A program made the position numbers and the translations under genes. From assembly GCA_028277195.1 (NCBI GenBank), contig JANQGS010000043.1:1-18513 (forward strand): 18,513 nt of DNA, in the 5' to 3' direction. Shown in pieces: positions 6,952-14,367 of this stretch. The notes below the pieces were generated by a model. It had not been told where the DNA came from, ran no database searches, and worked only from the letters and a program-made list of their open reading frames with translations. This DNA is from Candidatus Gastranaerophilales bacterium. Its GTDB lineage: Bacteria; Cyanobacteriota; Vampirovibrionia; Gastranaerophilales; UBA9971. Position 1 is the first letter of the stretch. The number at the start of each line of letters is the position of its first letter.

Positions 6952-7525
6952 AATTTTCCAACAGCCACTCAGCAGCCTGTTTAAAAGCCCTGCTCCTGTG
7001 GCTTACCGTATTTTTTTCCTCCATTGTTAATTCTGCCATTGTAGCATTTTTCCCCGGCAAATAAAATACCGGGTCATATCCAAATCCATGCACGCCTTTT
7101 GGGGAAAAGGTTATTTTCCCCTCACATACCCGGGTTGTTTTAAACAGCTCATTCCCTTTTTCAGACACTATGGCCACAGAGCACAAAAACCTTGCTGTTC
7201 TTTTTTCTTCGGGTATATTTTTTAACTCATTGAGCAGTTTATTAATCCTTTTTTCATCTGTTGCTTCATATCGGGAGGAATGCACGCCGGGCCTGCCGTT
7301 CAGGGCATCAACAACCAGCCCTGAGTCATCGGCTATTGCCGGCATGTTCATTAATTCAGCGGCTGCTCGCGCTTTTATCAGTGCGTTTTGTTCAAAGGTT
7401 TCACCTGTTTCCTCGGGGTCAAAGTTTTTTTCTGCGTTAATCAGCTCTATATCTGTGCCTGAGAGGAGGTTTTTTACTTCCGCGAGTTTATTTTTATTTT
7501 TTGTGGCGAAAACCAGTTTTTTCAT
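6944..7525 (-). CDS. rdgB: XTP/dITP diphosphatase (non-canonical purine NTP pyrophosphatase)
   Basis: A 193-aa RdgB/HAM1 protein that hydrolyses dITP, XTP and related triphosphates to monophosphates, cleaning the nucleotide pool. Motifs in order: ATKNKNKLAEV (7-17), GETFEQNALIKA, the ADDSGL active site (65-70), GRPGVHSSRY, GKITFSPKGVHGFGYDPVF (FGYDP 148-152) and SHRSRAF. I place the start at ATG 7525: it begins the conserved MKKLVFATKN, has AGGG eight bases upstream and lies one base after the uppS stop. A longer frame from 7561 would add 12 unlike residues. It overlaps the secreted-protein gene by eight bases. Confidence 0.93.
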   Translation of the reverse strand: MKKLVFATKNKNKLAEVKNLLSGTDIELINAEKNFDPEETGETFEQNALIKARAAAELMNMPAIADDSGLVVDALNGRPGVHSSRYEATDEKRINKLLNELKNIPEEKRTARFLCSVAIVSEKGNELFKTTRVCEGKITFSPKGVHGFGYDPVFYLPGKNATMAELTMEEKNTVSHRSRAFKQAAEWLLENYG

Positions 7526-7526
7526 T

Positions 7527-8261
7527 TCAATCCCTGCCAAAACGCCTGTTCCTCTCAGCAAAAGAAATCACAGCCTGCGAAAGCGCATCCCGCCCAAAAT
7601 CGGGCCAGAAAGTGTCTGTTATATAAAGCTCTGTATACGCTATTTGCCAGAGCAGGTAATTGCTTATCCTGTTTTCCCCGCCGGTCCTTATTAACAGGTC
7701 CGGGTCAGGGATGCCTGATGTGTATAAATACCTTGATATCAATTCATCAGTTATTTGCTCGGGGTCGGTTATGTCCCTGAACATACGCTTAACCGCATTT
7801 GTTATTTCATTTCTCGACCCGTAATTTATTGCTATTTGCAGGTTAAGACCGGTATTCCGTTCCGTCAGGCTCCGGGCATGGGCCAGGGTTGCTTTAAGTT
7901 CATTGCTCAATGGGGTTAAATCCCCTACTATTCTTACTTTTACATTTTTTTCATTTAGCTCTGCAACCTGGTTTTTTACGGTTTCATCTAATAACTTCAT
8001 AAGAAACTCAACTTCATCCTGCTTCCTGCCCCAGTTTTCAGTGGAAAAAGCATAAACCGTAAGGTATTTTAGCCCAAAGTCACCTGCCGCTTTTATGGTC
8101 CGTTTAAGTGCCCTGACGCCTTCTTTATGGCCAAACATTGACGGGAGGTCCCTTGTTTTTGCCCAGCGCCTGTTCCCGTCCATTATTATTGCTACATGCC
8201 TGAGGTTTGTCCTTAACACAAGCTCTTTTGCGGAATTATTTCTTACAATTGTATTGACCAT
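7527..8261 (-). CDS. uppS: Isoprenyl transferase (undecaprenyl diphosphate synthase)
   Basis: A 244-aa cis-prenyltransferase that lengthens farnesyl diphosphate with isopentenyl diphosphate to make undecaprenyl diphosphate, the lipid carrier for peptidoglycan and other wall polymers. Signatures: HVAIIMDGNRRWAK with catalytic Asp28, GHKEGVRALK, TVYAFSTENWGR, INYGSRNEI and DPDLLIRTGGENRISNYLLWQ (RTGGENRIS 192-200), then the final WPDF. It is the first gene of the six-gene minus-strand operon. No Shine-Dalgarno sequence precedes the ATG, and a GATAAT box (8275-8270 on the minus strand) lies only eight bases upstream, so the transcript may start with almost no leader. Confidence 0.95.
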   Translation of the reverse strand: MVNTIVRNNSAKELVLRTNLRHVAIIMDGNRRWAKTRDLPSMFGHKEGVRALKRTIKAAGDFGLKYLTVYAFSTENWGRKQDEVEFLMKLLDETVKNQVAELNEKNVKVRIVGDLTPLSNELKATLAHARSLTERNTGLNLQIAINYGSRNEITNAVKRMFRDITDPEQITDELISRYLYTSGIPDPDLLIRTGGENRISNYLLWQIAYTELYITDTFWPDFGRDALSQAVISFAERNRRFGRD

Positions 8262-8304
8262 TTTTAAAGATTATCGCAAACAAGATGATTTGTTTAGTTT
8301 TTTG

Positions 8305-8310
8305 TATAAT
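8305..8310 (+). promoter_or_regulatory. -10 box of moeA
   Basis: A perfect TATAAT preceded directly by TTG, 22 bases before the moeA ATG. No convincing -35 box is seen. It shares the 70-bp divergent region with the uppS start. Confidence 0.5.
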
Positions 8311-8331
8311 GATGAAAAAAGGAGGGATTAA

Positions 8332-9582
8332 ATGGCAAGAGTAAATATGGAACATTCGGTTGAAACAGCTTTAAACAGTTATTTAGAGGAAATATCCGAC
8401 ACTGAGCTGTTAAGCGAAAATGTAAATATAGAAGAAGCACTCTCGAGAATCTTATATGAAGATATTATTGTAAAAAAAGACCACCCGCCGTTTGACAGGG
8501 CACTTACAGACGGCTATGCGTTAAAATCAGGAGATATATCCTATGCCACAGAGGCTTCACCGGTTATATTAAGGATTATCGGCGAAGTAAACGTGGGGAG
8601 TAAGGAGAAATTGAGCATTTCCCCAAAAGAAGCCGTGAAAATATCAAAAGGCGCGTTTCTGCCGGAAAACGCCGATGCAGTGCTCCTTCCTGAAGATGTA
8701 GAGCCTGAAAAGGATTATATTAAGACTGTTAAAAGTGTAGTTCCTGAAAATTATGTTACCAGGCAAGGGGAAGACCTCAAAACCGGGGAAGTTTTCATAA
8801 GAAAAAACAGGAAACTGCGCCCCCAGGACATTGGCGGGATTATAGGGATAGGCTGCCGGCAGGTAAAAGTATATAAAAAACCTGTTGTCACGATAATCCC
8901 GACGGGCAATGAGCTTGTGCCGCTGGATGTAGAGCCGGACTACCACCAGATAATCGCCTCAAACGGGTATGTTTTAAAGGGTTTTGTGGAGCAAATCGGC
9001 GGCATCGGAACAACCAGCACAATAGTCCGGGATGACCTCAATCGGGTGAAAAGCGCCATCTCAAAAGCTCTTGAGGTTTCGGACATGGTACTGGTCTCAG
9101 GCGGCAGTTCCACGGGTTCAAAGGATAATACCCTTAAGGCTGTAGAAAGCCTGGAAAACTCAAAAATAATAGCCCATGGCGTTTCCATGAAACCCGGCGG
9201 GCATGTGCTCCTCGCAACAGTAGGCGGCAAACCTGTTATCGGCCTGCCGGGGCATCCCGTATCGAACATGACCTGCTTTAACGTTTTTGGCAAACCCGTA
9301 CTGCGAAAACTAGCGGGAACGCCCCGCTCATTCTGGCAGGAAAGAAAAGAAACCATTAAACTGGACGCTTTCCTGGCAAAAAATATTAAATCCCCGGAGG
9401 GGAAGGAGGATTACGTCAGGGTAAGGCTGTTTGAGGAAGAAGACAAAAAAATCCTGGCATATCCTTATACAGGCAAGTCATCATTTCTCTCAACCCTTGT
9501 AAAATCACACGGGGTAATAAGAATACCTGCTGAATGCATTGCCCTGTATGAAGGTGACAGGGTAGAGGTTATGCTGTTTTAA
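8332..9582 (+). CDS. moeA: Molybdopterin molybdotransferase MoeA
   Basis: A 416-aa protein that inserts molybdate into adenylated molybdopterin, the last shared step of molybdenum cofactor synthesis. Landmarks: PPFDRALTDGYAL (53-64; most MoeA proteins have DRSAMDGYA), KISKGAFLPENADAVL, RQGEDLKTGEV, PTGNEL (190-195), IIASNGY, VSGGSSTGSKDNT (255-267), MKPGGHVLLA and GLPGHPVSN (304-312, with His where Asn is usual). The C-terminal domain IV (about 340-416) is complete. The start is firm: AGGAGG (8320-8325) lies six bases upstream. The related E1-like gene in the divergent operon may activate the MoaD partner of the same pathway. No molybdoenzyme or other moa gene is in the window. The substituted residues could mean a tungsten preference, which the sequence does not prove. 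Confidence 0.92.
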   Translation: MARVNMEHSVETALNSYLEEISDTELLSENVNIEEALSRILYEDIIVKKDHPPFDRALTDGYALKSGDISYATEASPVILRIIGEVNVGSKEKLSISPKEAVKISKGAFLPENADAVLLPEDVEPEKDYIKTVKSVVPENYVTRQGEDLKTGEVFIRKNRKLRPQDIGGIIGIGCRQVKVYKKPVVTIIPTGNELVPLDVEPDYHQIIASNGYVLKGFVEQIGGIGTTSTIVRDDLNRVKSAISKALEVSDMVLVSGGSSTGSKDNTLKAVESLENSKIIAHGVSMKPGGHVLLATVGGKPVIGLPGHPVSNMTCFNVFGKPVLRKLAGTPRSFWQERKETIKLDAFLAKNIKSPEGKEDYVRVRLFEEEDKKILAYPYTGKSSFLSTLVKSHGVIRIPAECIALYEGDRVEVMLF

Positions 9583-9623
9583 CTGTTAAGTTTTATATTC
9601 CTTTCTTATTTTTATTTTTTGTG

Positions 9624-9629
9624 TATAAT
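9624..9629 (+). promoter_or_regulatory. -10 box of the PEP carboxykinase gene
   Basis: TATAAT preceded by TG, similar to the moeA box. It is followed by a 57-base leader with AAAGGAGA (9673-9680) before the ATG. No clear -35 box is seen. It implies that the gene is transcribed separately from moeA. Confidence 0.5.
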
Positions 9630-9686
9630 ATCGTCTTAACGGTAAGTTATATTGCTAATAATGGCATTATGTAAAGGAGAAGGATA

Positions 9687-11348
9687 ATGAGCACGGTAGA
9701 ATACCTTTCAAGCACAGAAGAATTTAAAAAAATTACTTCCTCGGTAAGAAGTACAATTCAAACAGCATTTTTCAGAAACAATGTAGAAAAAATCACCTCA
9801 GTAGGAGAAGCATATAAACTGGCAAAAATGAGCCCGGGTACGATTGAGCTGACAGGAATGCCTGTTTGCGAGCCGGAAGTACAGGGCCTCCCTAAAGACG
9901 CCAATGTACTGCTGTTCAACGACGGCACAGTTGTCGGAAGGTGCGCCGCAGCCAGGAAAATAGTAGGCGAGCCCGGTTGTGACCTTAAGTACCTCCTCCC
10001 CATAATAAGGGAAGCTATTTACGGCACAAGAGACAGGTTAATGTACCATGCAGAGTCCTATGTGGGACTTGAACAGGATTTTATGATAAAAGCGCACCTT
10101 TTAATCCCGGAAAATTTTGAAAACGTCATGTATAGCTGGCTTTTGAACTTCCAGTACATTAATGAGTTTTACAGCCAGATGTACAAGGACTCAAGGGAAA
10201 TCCCCGAGGGAGATATTTACCTGTTCTCTGACCCTGACTGGAAACACCCTGATTTCCCTTACGGGCTGACCTTCTTTGACCCGAAAAACAATTGCGCCGC
10301 AATTCTTGGAATGAGGTACTTTGGTGAGCATAAAAAAGGCACTTTAACCCTTGGCTGGGGAATAGCCGCAAGAAATGGTTATGCCTCCTGCCACGGCGGG
10401 CTGAAAAGATATAACCTCTCCGAGGACAAAAAGTTTTCGGTTGCGGTATTCGGCCTTTCAGGCTCGGGCAAGTCAACAATTACGCATGCCAAGCACGATA
10501 ACAAATACGATGTAACAGTGCTCCATGATGACGCGTTTATTATTAATACGCGGCAAAAGTACTCTATAGCGCTTGAGCCGGCATATTTTGACAAGACGCA
10601 GGATTATCCGATGGGTTGTGATGACAACAAATTCATCATTACACTCCAGAATAACGGCGCTATAGCCGATAAAGACGGTAAATTATACGTTGTATCAGAG
10701 GATATAAGAAACGGAAACGGCCGGGCCGTCAAATCAAAATTATGGTCACCAAACCGCGTTGACAGGGTAAACGAGCCTATTAACGCTATATTCTGGTTAA
10801 TGAAAGACCCGACAATCCCTCCCGTGCTAAAGTTAAAGGGAGCATCACTGGGAGCTGCAATGGGCGCAACACTTGCCACAAAAAGAACCACCGCTGAGAG
10901 GCTGGCGGAAGGGGTTGACCCGAACGCCCTGGTCGTAGAACCTTACGCAAACCCGTTCAGGACATATCCTTTATCGCTCGACTATGACAGGTTTAAATTC
11001 CTCATAGAAGACGGCGTTGAATGTTATATACTCAATACCGGTGATTTCATGGGCAAAAAAGTCAAGCCGGAGCATACACTTGGTATTATAGAAGCCATTG
11101 TTGAAGGCACGGCAAAGTTTAAGCAGTGGGAAAACTTTTCTGATATTGAGATACTTGAGCTTGAAGGCTTTAATGCCGGCTTATCCGATGAGGAATATAA
11201 AAAACAATTCATAGCCAGGATGCAGGACAGGATTAATTTCATAAAATCAAGGCAAACCGAAAAAGGAGGCATGGACGCGCTATCACCTGACGCGCTCGCT
11301 GCGCTGGAAAACGTGGTTAAGGAAGTCGGCGGCAGGATAGCTGCATAG
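9687..11348 (+). CDS. pckA: Phosphoenolpyruvate carboxykinase, ATP-type (divergent)
   Basis: A 553-aa protein of the ATP-dependent PEPCK family, which interconverts oxaloacetate + ATP and PEP + CO2 + ADP. In fermenters it often runs in the carboxylating direction. The order of elements fits: YFGEHKKGTL (211-220, the GEMKKG region with the catalytic Lys), SCHGG (234-238, metal-binding His), the P-loop FGLSGSGKST (255-264), LHDDAF (279-284, kinase-2 acid residues) and EPAYFDKT (297-304). Compared with textbook enzymes the P-loop is SGSGKST rather than SGTGKTT and kinase-2 is LHDDAF rather than IGDDEH, so it belongs to a divergent branch. AAAGGAGA lies 6 bases before the ATG. A regulatory 6S-like RNA gene follows about 70 bases after its stop. 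Confidence 0.85.
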   Translation: MSTVEYLSSTEEFKKITSSVRSTIQTAFFRNNVEKITSVGEAYKLAKMSPGTIELTGMPVCEPEVQGLPKDANVLLFNDGTVVGRCAAARKIVGEPGCDLKYLLPIIREAIYGTRDRLMYHAESYVGLEQDFMIKAHLLIPENFENVMYSWLLNFQYINEFYSQMYKDSREIPEGDIYLFSDPDWKHPDFPYGLTFFDPKNNCAAILGMRYFGEHKKGTLTLGWGIAARNGYASCHGGLKRYNLSEDKKFSVAVFGLSGSGKSTITHAKHDNKYDVTVLHDDAFIINTRQKYSIALEPAYFDKTQDYPMGCDDNKFIITLQNNGAIADKDGKLYVVSEDIRNGNGRAVKSKLWSPNRVDRVNEPINAIFWLMKDPTIPPVLKLKGASLGAAMGATLATKRTTAERLAEGVDPNALVVEPYANPFRTYPLSLDYDRFKFLIEDGVECYILNTGDFMGKKVKPEHTLGIIEAIVEGTAKFKQWENFSDIEILELEGFNAGLSDEEYKKQFIARMQDRINFIKSRQTEKGGMDALSPDALAALENVVKEVGGRIAA

Positions 11349-11408
11349 TCAATTTTTATTAACACTGTCCGGCTAAACACTGGAAAAACCATGCAAAATA
11401 TGAAAAAA

Positions 11409-11414
11409 TATAAT
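11409..11414 (+). promoter_or_regulatory. -10 box of the 6S-like RNA
   Basis: A perfect TATAAT ends three bases before the first paired base of the predicted RNA, which puts transcription start at about 11418-11421. No good -35 box is visible at the normal distance. Confidence 0.45.
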
Positions 11415-11417
11415 TAA

Positions 11418-11588
11418 CCTGTACGGTCGCTTAATTTTGATCCTACAATCTTGATTTAAAGGGAGCTTTGACTCCAGGACATAGTGACGTAGGCCTGATG
11501 CGTGAATCAGTAAACGAATAATCTATGCGGGCAGGCACCCACCTGGTTTTTACCGGGCATCAAAATCACGGCTGTACAGGCCTTTTTT
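11418..11588 (+). ncRNA. ssrS: 6S RNA (RNA polymerase-binding regulatory RNA)
   Basis: The sequence folds like 6S RNA, which mimics an open promoter and binds sigma-70 holoenzyme. A long closing stem is explicit: CCTGTAC (11418-11424) with GTACAGG (11574-11580), GTCG with CGGC, and ATTTTGAT with ATCAAAAT. An open central region follows, containing GGAG-CTTTGA-CTCC on the 5' side and CCTGG-TTTTTA-CCGGG (11542-11557) on the 3' side. The apical arm is CATAG/CTATG (11480-11484/11523-11527) with end hairpin CTGAT-GCGTGA-ATCAG (11495-11510). The 3' motif GGCACCCACCT resembles that of 6S RNAs in other phyla. CC plus a T-run (11583-11588) ends the transcript. The call rests on structure and motif memory and was not tested with a covariance model. 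Confidence 0.8.
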
Positions 11589-11592
11589 ATGG

Positions 11593-11598
11593 TATAAA
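11593..11598 (+). promoter_or_regulatory. -10-like box directly before tsaE
   Basis: TATAAA sits seven bases before the tsaE ATG. If used, transcription would begin at or within a base or two of the ATG, giving a leaderless mRNA, which would agree with the missing Shine-Dalgarno sequence. No -35 box is clear, so read-through past the 6S RNA terminator is the alternative. Confidence 0.35.
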
Positions 11599-11604
11599 AT
11601 CCTT

Positions 11605-12072
11605 ATGAACAAGCCCCATAAATACATATCCAACAGCCCGGAGCATACCGGCAGGCTTGCAGCGGAGTTTGCTAAAAAACTCGGCTCATCAGGCAATTTA
11701 ATATGCCTTTACGGCGATATAGGCTCGGGGAAAACGACATTTGTCAAGGCCCTGGCCGGGCACCTGGGCATAAATCAAAAAATTACCAGCCCCAGCTTTG
11801 TTATTCTCAATGAATACCACTCAAACAATATGACACTGTATCATTTTGACCTTTACAGGCTGGAAAGAGAAGGTGTTGAAACAATTCTGGACGAGCTTAC
11901 GGAATATACAGAAAAGGAAAAAGCTGTAACCGTAATAGAATGGGCGGAATTTTCCCCGGAAAGCCTTCCGGGAAATAGGTTTGATATAGAAATAAAATAC
12001 CTGGGCGAAACAAGCCGGGAATTTATCATAAAAAATAATTGCACTAACAATTGTTGTCAAAACAAGGATTGA
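11605..12072 (+). CDS. tsaE: tRNA threonylcarbamoyladenosine biosynthesis ATPase TsaE
   Basis: A 155-aa P-loop ATPase that works with TsaB, TsaC and TsaD to make t6A37 in ANN-decoding tRNAs. Clear motifs are the Walker A GDIGSGKTT (37-45), ITSPSFVILNEY (60-71), LYHFDLYRLE (78-87) and VIEWAE (110-115). Length is normal. The ATG lies 24 bases after the 6S-like RNA stem, and no Shine-Dalgarno sequence is visible. The next gene starts 6 bases after its stop, so the two tRNA-modification genes are probably co-transcribed. Confidence 0.94.
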   Translation: MNKPHKYISNSPEHTGRLAAEFAKKLGSSGNLICLYGDIGSGKTTFVKALAGHLGINQKITSPSFVILNEYHSNNMTLYHFDLYRLEREGVETILDELTEYTEKEKAVTVIEWAEFSPESLPGNRFDIEIKYLGETSREFIIKNNCTNNCCQNKD

Positions 12073-12078
12073 TATAAA

Positions 12079-13095
12079 TTGAACTTTTACCCCATAAAAA
12101 CTGATGATAACACGCTTAGCCTGTATAATTTTGAGGTAAATGACGTTTATCACAGTAAGGTGGGCGCTTATACAGAGGCATTGCATAAGTATATCCTGCC
12201 ATCAGGGCTATTGGAATTTGCCAAGGAAAACAGCTCCATAAAAATTTTAGATGTATGCTACGGGCTTGGTTATAATTCAAAAACGGCTGTCAATGAAATC
12301 ATTAAAATTAACCCTGATATTAATATACAGGTTAGCGCCCTGGAAATTGACGAGGTTGTCCTGGCATTTTCAGCGATTATCGGGGAGGAATGCTATAAAA
12401 AAAACATAAATGAGCTGTTTTTAAATGAATTGCGTAAAATTATCAATATAGAGGAAATTATAAATAACTACCTGGAGGAAATAAGCCGTAAAACGCCCTG
12501 TATTGAAAATTTAATACCCGGGGGGTATGAAACTATCCCGGAGCATGAATTAAGCGCAAAGTTACATAATATATATTATCGGTCTCTTTCGCCCGGAAAG
12601 AGTATTGGCGAAAAAGCCTGTAATAACAGCATAAAAATCGACTTTCTTATAAATGATGCCCGAAAATCCATACAAAATATAACTCACGAGTACGATTTTA
12701 TTTTCCATGACCCTTTTACCCCGTCAAAAACTCCAGCTTTATGGACAGTTGAACTTTTTGCACTGCTGAATAAATTATTAAGCAGCACAGGCAACCTTAC
12801 GACATACAGCAATGCCGCGCCTGTGAGGGCAGCTATGCAGGAGGCCGGTTTTTATATAGGCCGGACAACCCCCATAGGCAAGAAATCCCCGGGCACAATA
12901 GCTTATAAAATTCCTGAATATATAGTTACCCCCCTGTCAGCAAAAGAAACCGGTATCCTGCAGACCAAAGCCGGTATCCCCTATAGGGATAAATATCTTA
13001 AAAGTACAGGCCGGGAAATAATTTTAAACAGGCAAAAAAAACAGCTTAACTCCAAAAGAATTTCATCAAGCAGGTTTTTAAAGCAAGACAACTAA
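12079..13095 (+). CDS. mnmD: MnmC/MnmD-type tRNA-modifying methyltransferase
   Basis: A 338-aa SAM-dependent methyltransferase like the N-terminal domain of MnmC (free-standing MnmD), which methylates aminomethyl-2-thiouridine at wobble position 34 to mnm5s2U. Evidence: LYNFEVNDVYHSKVGAYTEALHKYI at the N-terminus, the SAM loop LDVCYGLGYNS (57-67), ALEID (87-91), the DAR motif (193-195), DFIFHDPFTPSKTPALWT (206-223) and TYSNAAPVRAAMQEAGF. The region between residues 100 and 185 is longer than usual. No FAD-dependent MnmC2 domain is fused. The start is a TTG with AAGGA about a dozen bases upstream. No ATG fits the conserved start. It ends before a strong terminator. Confidence 0.86.
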   Translation: MNFYPIKTDDNTLSLYNFEVNDVYHSKVGAYTEALHKYILPSGLLEFAKENSSIKILDVCYGLGYNSKTAVNEIIKINPDINIQVSALEIDEVVLAFSAIIGEECYKKNINELFLNELRKIINIEEIINNYLEEISRKTPCIENLIPGGYETIPEHELSAKLHNIYYRSLSPGKSIGEKACNNSIKIDFLINDARKSIQNITHEYDFIFHDPFTPSKTPALWTVELFALLNKLLSSTGNLTTYSNAAPVRAAMQEAGFYIGRTTPIGKKSPGTIAYKIPEYIVTPLSAKETGILQTKAGIPYRDKYLKSTGREIILNRQKKQLNSKRISSSRFLKQDN

Positions 13096-13100
13096 TTGTC

Positions 13101-13117
13101 TTAACAATTATTGTTAA
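13101..13117. repeat. 17-bp perfect palindrome after mnmD
   Basis: TTAACAAT and ATTGTTAA flank a central T, a perfect palindrome three to five bases after the mnmD stop. It resembles a dimeric regulator operator more than a terminator, but it lies downstream of the plus-strand gene and about 85 bases beyond the minus-strand stop. Its role is unknown, and chance in AT-rich DNA cannot be excluded. Confidence 0.35.
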
Positions 13118-13145
13118 TACAATCAATATCCGCCAGGTATTTTAT

Positions 13146-13178
13146 AATAACCCCTGCTGTTCAAAGGCAGGGGTTATT
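13146..13178. terminator. Strong hairpin terminator shared by convergent genes
   Basis: AATAACCCCTGC (13146-13157) and GCAGGGGTTATT (13167-13178) form a perfect 12-bp stem with a 9-base loop, GC-rich in the middle and with A/T flanks on both sides. It lies between mnmD (+) and the EF-hand gene (-) and can serve both directions. Confidence 0.85.
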
Positions 13179-13201
13179 TATTTTATAACATCAGAATATG
13201 A

Positions 13202-14077
13202 CTAATAAGTTAATTTGAATAAGTCCAGGTTAAACAGGAACATAAACTCATTCAGGGAAAAACGATTACCGTCAAGAATCGGGCCTTTATCTCCCAATTG
13301 CAGGTTCTCCCTGCCCCAGAAACGAGGGCTACGGTCAAAGGGATTCAGGTGATTTTCATGCTGAACCTTTTGCAGGTGGTTTATGGCCACCATTAACTTA
13401 TTGAGAAGAGTCGCCTCTTCTTTCTTTGGGGGATAGGGTGAGGGCGGGTTGCTATACAGGACATTGTAGTTTAGATTTTCCATATTAATATTCCTTAAGA
13501 AGGACTGGAGGTTACCGAATGATATATTTCCGTAGGTTTCTTTATATACCTTATCAGCCCTGTTGACCACTCCGTCGTGGTTGTAGTCAAGGTAGCCCTC
13601 TGAGAGCAATTTGTCCTGGAGGTCGATTTTCCCGTCATTATTCAGGTCAAGCTCCTGCATATAGTTATCTTTTGTTATGTTGTCATTCTTTTTAATTTTA
13701 TTGTTTATCCAGTTATCGAACCAGTTTAGCTTTCCGTCACCGGATAAATCATCTGTTGTACCGCGGAAGTTGGCCATTTCTTTAGATGTGATTTTGTTAT
13801 CAGAGAGCAGGCCTTCCAAAAAGGAAATTTTTTCCTCATCGCCTTTCTTTTTGGCATTTTCAAGCGCTTTTGTCACTCTGTCAAGTTTAAAGTCCTGCCA
13901 GGTCCATTTTCCGTCATCGTTCATGTCTTTTTTAACGCCTTTATCACGGAAAAAGTCTTCCCAGTCGATTTTCCCGTCACCGTTAACATCGCCTTTACCT
14001 TTGGCAATATAGTTGTCCAGGCCATTTATCTTCCCGTCACCGTTTAAGTCGGTAAGCTTTTGAATAGAGATACTCAT
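13202..14077 (-). CDS. EF-hand / dockerin-like calcium-binding repeat protein
   Basis: A 291-aa protein with six DxNxDGxxxxxD-type calcium loops at residues 10-21, 30-41, 51-62, 110-121, 144-155 and 164-175 (for example DLNGDGKINGLD and DVNGDGKIDWED). Loops 1-3 are closely spaced, then a charged helical insert (66-108), then loops 4-6. Dockerin type I modules have the same loop sequence, but the paired spacing is not that of a standard cellulosomal dockerin. The C-terminus (about 205-291) has a proline-rich stretch (NPPSPYPPKKE) and an unrecognised domain ending LDLFKLTY. No signal peptide or membrane segment is visible: the protein starts MSISIQKLTDLNGDG. AAGGAG lies nine bases before the ATG, so the start is firm. 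It is probably a cytoplasmic or unconventionally exported calcium binder. Confidence 0.82.
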   Translation of the reverse strand: MSISIQKLTDLNGDGKINGLDNYIAKGKGDVNGDGKIDWEDFFRDKGVKKDMNDDGKWTWQDFKLDRVTKALENAKKKGDEEKISFLEGLLSDNKITSKEMANFRGTTDDLSGDGKLNWFDNWINNKIKKNDNITKDNYMQELDLNNDGKIDLQDKLLSEGYLDYNHDGVVNRADKVYKETYGNISFGNLQSFLRNINMENLNYNVLYSNPPSPYPPKKEEATLLNKLMVAINHLQKVQHENHLNPFDRSPRFWGRENLQLGDKGPILDGNRFSLNEFMFLFNLDLFKLTY

Positions 14078-14367
14078 AATACAATACTCCTTATAATATT
14101 ACCTTTATTACCTAATTACCTACAGCACCAGTTTAGTACTAATTATATAAAAAATATATAATGGGTATGTTTTCACTATTATGATTTTTATTTACAAAAG
14201 TTTATATTAATTAAGCGCGCGGCAAGCGCTGAGTTAAAGTTAAGTAATGTAAAATATACTGCTCGATTCTATAAAGAAAGACATACGCAGGGCCGACGTA
14301 TAAAATACGCTTCTATATATCCTAAGGATATATAGATATTAAAACTCCTCCTAAAATTAAAGTGTAT
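14078..14367. other. AT-rich divergent intergenic region with inverted repeats
   Basis: About 290 bases separate the EF-hand gene (-) from the lipoprotein gene (+). On the minus strand TATAAT (14147-14142) is a possible -10 box for the EF-hand gene, but no -35 box is clear. The plus side has no clear promoter or Shine-Dalgarno sequence. Three dyads lie here: AGCGC/GCGCT (14214-14230), CGTAT-AAA-ATACG (14297-14309) and a long palindrome at 14313-14335. I see no tRNA or convincing protein-coding frame. Confidence 0.6.
14313..14335. repeat. 23-bp perfect palindrome, possible operator
   Basis: Arms CTATATATCCT (14313-14323) and AGGATATATAG (14325-14335) are perfect around a single central A. It sits 33 bases before the lipoprotein start, where a regulator or an mRNA hairpin could control expression. 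As RNA the tiny loop would need to open a few pairs. It is too long and exact to be likely by chance. Confidence 0.55.

Noticed and set aside
7170..7694. 174-codon plus-strand open frame across rdgB and uppS
   Set aside because: It is antisense to two well-supported enzymes with family motifs. It is low-complexity Ser/Phe-rich, as expected for a shadow frame.
11341..11604. Possible T-box or other riboswitch before tsaE
   Set aside because: No T-box or riboswitch motif is seen. The long terminal stem, open middle and GGCACCCACCT fit a 6S-type RNA better.
13202..14077. Cellulosome dockerin on an exported enzyme
   Set aside because: There is no signal peptide, catalytic domain or standard paired dockerin spacing, only the calcium-loop sequence.
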